This document shows, piece by piece, positions 13,016-14,549 of a DNA stretch of 14,549 bases. The notes beneath the pieces were generated by a model, which ran no database searches, had not been told where the DNA came from, and saw only the letters and a program-made list of their open reading frames with translations. The number at the start of each line of letters is the position of its first letter. The first letter of the stretch is position 1. The DNA is from Thermoleophilia bacterium (lineage in GTDB: Bacteria; Actinomycetota; Thermoleophilia; Gaiellales; Gaiellaceae): NCBI GenBank assembly GCA_014534295.1, contig JACVRU010000025.1, positions 1-14,549 on the forward strand. Direction: 5' to 3'. Made by a program: the position numbers and the translations under genes.

Positions 13016-14329
13016 CTAGCTGCGCAGGAAGCTGGGCGGCTCGAGGACGTCGTCCTCACGCCGGTCCGGCCGCGGGGCGATGGGCGCGTCGTAGCGCCGC
13101 CGCCGGCCGCCGAGCCCCGTCGCGACCACCGTCACCCAGACCTGGCCCGTGAGCCGGTCGTCGACCGTCGCGCCGAAGATGATGTTCGTGTCGTCGGTGG
13201 CCGCCTGGCGGATCACCTCGGCCGCCTCGTTCACCTCGAGCAGCGAGAGGTCGCTGCCGCCGGCGATCGAGAGCAGGATTCCGCCCGCGCCGATCACCTC
13301 CGTGTCGATCAGCGGCGAGCGCAGCGCCCGCTCGGCCGCCTCGCGCGCCCGGTTCTCGCCCTGGGAGGCGAAGCCGATCCCCATCAGCGCCGAGCCCCCG
13401 CTCGACATGATCGTCCGCACGTCGGCGAAGTCGAGGTTGATCAGTCCCGGCATCGTGATCAGGTCGGTGATCCCCTGGACGCCCTGGCGGAGGACGTCGT
13501 CGGCGATCTTGAACGCGTCGAGCATCGAGGTCGAGCGGTCGAGCACCTCGAGCAGGCGGTCGTTGGGGATGACGATCAGCGTGTCGCAGGCCTCCCGCAG
13601 AGCCTCGGTGCCCGCCTGCGCCGAGGCGCGGCGGCGGGTGCCCTCGAACCGGAACGGCAGCGTCACGATCCCGACGGTGAGCGCCCCGAGCTCGCGCGCG
13701 ACCCGGGCGACGACCGGCGCGGCGCCGGAGCCGGTGCCCCCGCCCTCGCCTGCGGTGACGAAGACCATGTCGGAGCCGCGCAGCGCGTCCTTGATCTCGT
13801 CCGCGTGCGCCTCCGCGGCCTGTCGGCCGACCTCCGGGTCCGCGCCCGAGCCGAGGCCCTTGGTCAGGTCGCGGCCGATGTCGATCTTCACGGGCGCGTC
13901 GCTCATCCGCAGCTGCTGGTGGTCCGTGTTGACGGCGACGAACTCGACCTGCGAGATGCCCGCGTCGACCATCCGGTTGATCGCGTTCAGGCCGGCTCCG
14001 CCGACGCCGACGACGCGGATGACGGCGTGGTAGGACGCGGTCGGCGCGGCGGTCGCCTGGTAGAGGCGCGGCGCCGGCTCCGGATAGGGCTCGATCGGAT
14101 AGCGGCGCTCGGCCGCCGGAGGCGGCGGCTCCGGCACCGGCGGCGCCGGCTCGGGCGGCGGCTCCGGGTCCGGCTCGGGCTGCGGCGGCATCGGCTCGTC
14201 GATATGCTCGACCGTCTGCTCGGGCGGCTCCTCCGGCGCGGGCGCGGCCTCACCGGTCTCTCGCTGCTCCGTCCGGCGGAAGAGCTCCGCGAGCGGGCCC
14301 TCACGCATGCTGGCGCGCTTTCGCGCCAT
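13016..14329 (-). CDS. ftsZ: Cell division protein FtsZ with long proline-rich N-terminal extension
   Basis: A 437-residue tubulin-like GTPase that polymerises into the division ring. The core starts near residue 101 (AVIRVVGVGGAGLNAINRMV). The tubulin signature GEGGGTGSGAAP is at 194-205, about 90 residues later than in E. coli. SMLDAFKIADDVLRQGVQGI and the T7 synergy loop PGLINLDFADV follow. The C-terminal peptide DDVLEPPSFLRS matches the conserved tail that binds FtsA/SepF/ZipA-type partners, on a short linker. Residues 1-100 are unusual: a basic start (MARKRASMREG) and then a Pro/Glu-rich stretch (residues 45-75). A GGAGGTG ribosome-binding site supports this long start. The gene overlaps the upstream ParA gene by 29 bp, so it is outside the usual dcw context as far as visible. 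It could be the only FtsZ or a paralogue; the window cannot decide. Confidence 0.95.
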   Translation of the reverse strand: MARKRASMREGPLAELFRRTEQRETGEAAPAPEEPPEQTVEHIDEPMPPQPEPDPEPPPEPAPPVPEPPPPAAERRYPIEPYPEPAPRLYQATAAPTASYHAVIRVVGVGGAGLNAINRMVDAGISQVEFVAVNTDHQQLRMSDAPVKIDIGRDLTKGLGSGADPEVGRQAAEAHADEIKDALRGSDMVFVTAGEGGGTGSGAAPVVARVARELGALTVGIVTLPFRFEGTRRRASAQAGTEALREACDTLIVIPNDRLLEVLDRSTSMLDAFKIADDVLRQGVQGITDLITMPGLINLDFADVRTIMSSGGSALMGIGFASQGENRAREAAERALRSPLIDTEVIGAGGILLSIAGGSDLSLLEVNEAAEVIRQAATDDTNIIFGATVDDRLTGQVWVTVVATGLGGRRRRYDAPIAPRPDRREDDVLEPPSFLRS

Positions 14330-14549
14330 TGAGCACCTCCTTCGCGAGATCGCGGTACAGCGACGCGGCCTCGCTCGACGGGTCGTAGGTGAGCACCGAC
14401 TGCCCCTTCACGGGCGCCTCGGCGAAGCGCACCGTCTTGCGGATGCGCGTGTTGAAGACGAGGTCGCCGAAGTTCTCCTGGAGGATCTCGACCGCCTCGC
14501 GCGAGTGCAGCAGCCGGCGGTCGAACATGGTCGGCAGGATCCCCTCGAC
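14301..14549 (-). CDS. parA: ParA/Soj-family partitioning ATPase (C-terminal part, 5' end beyond window)
   Basis: The last 82 residues of a ParA/MinD-superfamily ATPase. The visible part, LPTMFDRRLLHSREAVEILQ, then FGDLVFNTRIRKTVRFAEAP and GQSVLTYDPSSEAASLYRDL, matches the end of Soj/ParA proteins (MxDRR, VIPRNVRLSEAPSxGxPVxxYDPxSxGAxAYxxLA). The deviant Walker A lies beyond the right edge. Its TGA overlaps the first 29 bp of ftsZ. Whether it is the chromosome-partitioning ParA (with ParB nearby) or a MinD-like/orphan ATPase that positions division cannot be decided here. The linkage to ftsZ makes a role in septum placement worth considering. Confidence 0.88.
   Translation of the reverse strand, partial: VEGILPTMFDRRLLHSREAVEILQENFGDLVFNTRIRKTVRFAEAPVKGQSVLTYDPSSEAASLYRDLAKEVLNGAKARQHA
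14334..14340 (-). promoter_or_regulatory. Ribosome-binding site of ftsZ (GGAGGTG)
   Basis: GGAGGTG lies 4 nt (6 nt from the end of GGAGG) before the ATG at 14329, inside the parA coding sequence. It is the strongest Shine-Dalgarno in the window and fixes the long N-terminal start of FtsZ. Confidence 0.8.

Noticed and set aside
12962..14332. 456-codon open frame on the plus strand
   Set aside because: Antisense to ftsZ; no recognisable motif.

Overview
The window is GC-rich DNA (by eye about 70%) from a Gram-positive, actinobacterial-type chromosome. The best guess from protein style is class Thermoleophilia (Gaiellales/Solirubrobacterales): a UvrD2-like helicase with an HRDC tail, a secreted transglycosylase with a GAQGPMQFMPATW core, FtsZ next to a ParA-type ATPase, and many GTG starts. 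This placement is inference; there is no rRNA or other marker here. No tRNA, rRNA, CRISPR array or insertion sequence was seen.

Layout, left to right. Positions 1-5165, all minus strand, carry a TPR/LuxR-type regulator, a CzcO-like flavin monooxygenase and the 5' two thirds of dnaE (replicative DNA polymerase III alpha, running off the left edge). Positions 5248-7524, plus strand, carry a 62-residue zinc-ribbon protein ending in a strong hairpin, a roughly 280-bp gap, and a UvrD2-like helicase whose 3' end overlaps a convergent potassium-channel gene (7482-8393, minus). Positions 8440-8619 hold the frameshifted C-terminal tail of a class A penicillin-binding protein, followed by a secreted lytic transglycosylase (8731-9573, plus). 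Positions 9662-11598, minus, are a two-gene unit of gamma-glutamyltransferase and GNAT acetyltransferase joined by a GTGA overlap. Position 11658 starts a plus-strand membrane-anchored, proline-rich protein with two C-terminal PPG/K repeats; its stop shares a CTAG with the stop of a VapC-type toxin. The VapBC-type pair (12302-12974, minus) has a palindromic operator over the antitoxin start. The right end (13016-14549, minus) is ParA (partial) followed by FtsZ, overlapping by 29 bp, with a strong ribosome-binding site for ftsZ.

Functionally this is mostly core chromosome: replication (DnaE), repair (UvrD), division and segregation (FtsZ, ParA) and wall turnover (transglycosylase, PBP remnant), with small accessory genes between. 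A recurring regulatory pattern is a TAnnnT hexamer 6-7 nt before the start codon of four genes (monooxygenase, uvrD, channel, gamma-glutamyltransferase), which suggests leaderless transcripts; ftsZ, inside an operon, uses a classical Shine-Dalgarno instead. I found no convincing new multi-gene system. The most distinctive items are the FtsZ with a roughly 100-residue Pro/Glu-rich N-terminal extension coupled to ParA, and the proline-rich membrane protein with duplicated PPG/K motifs.
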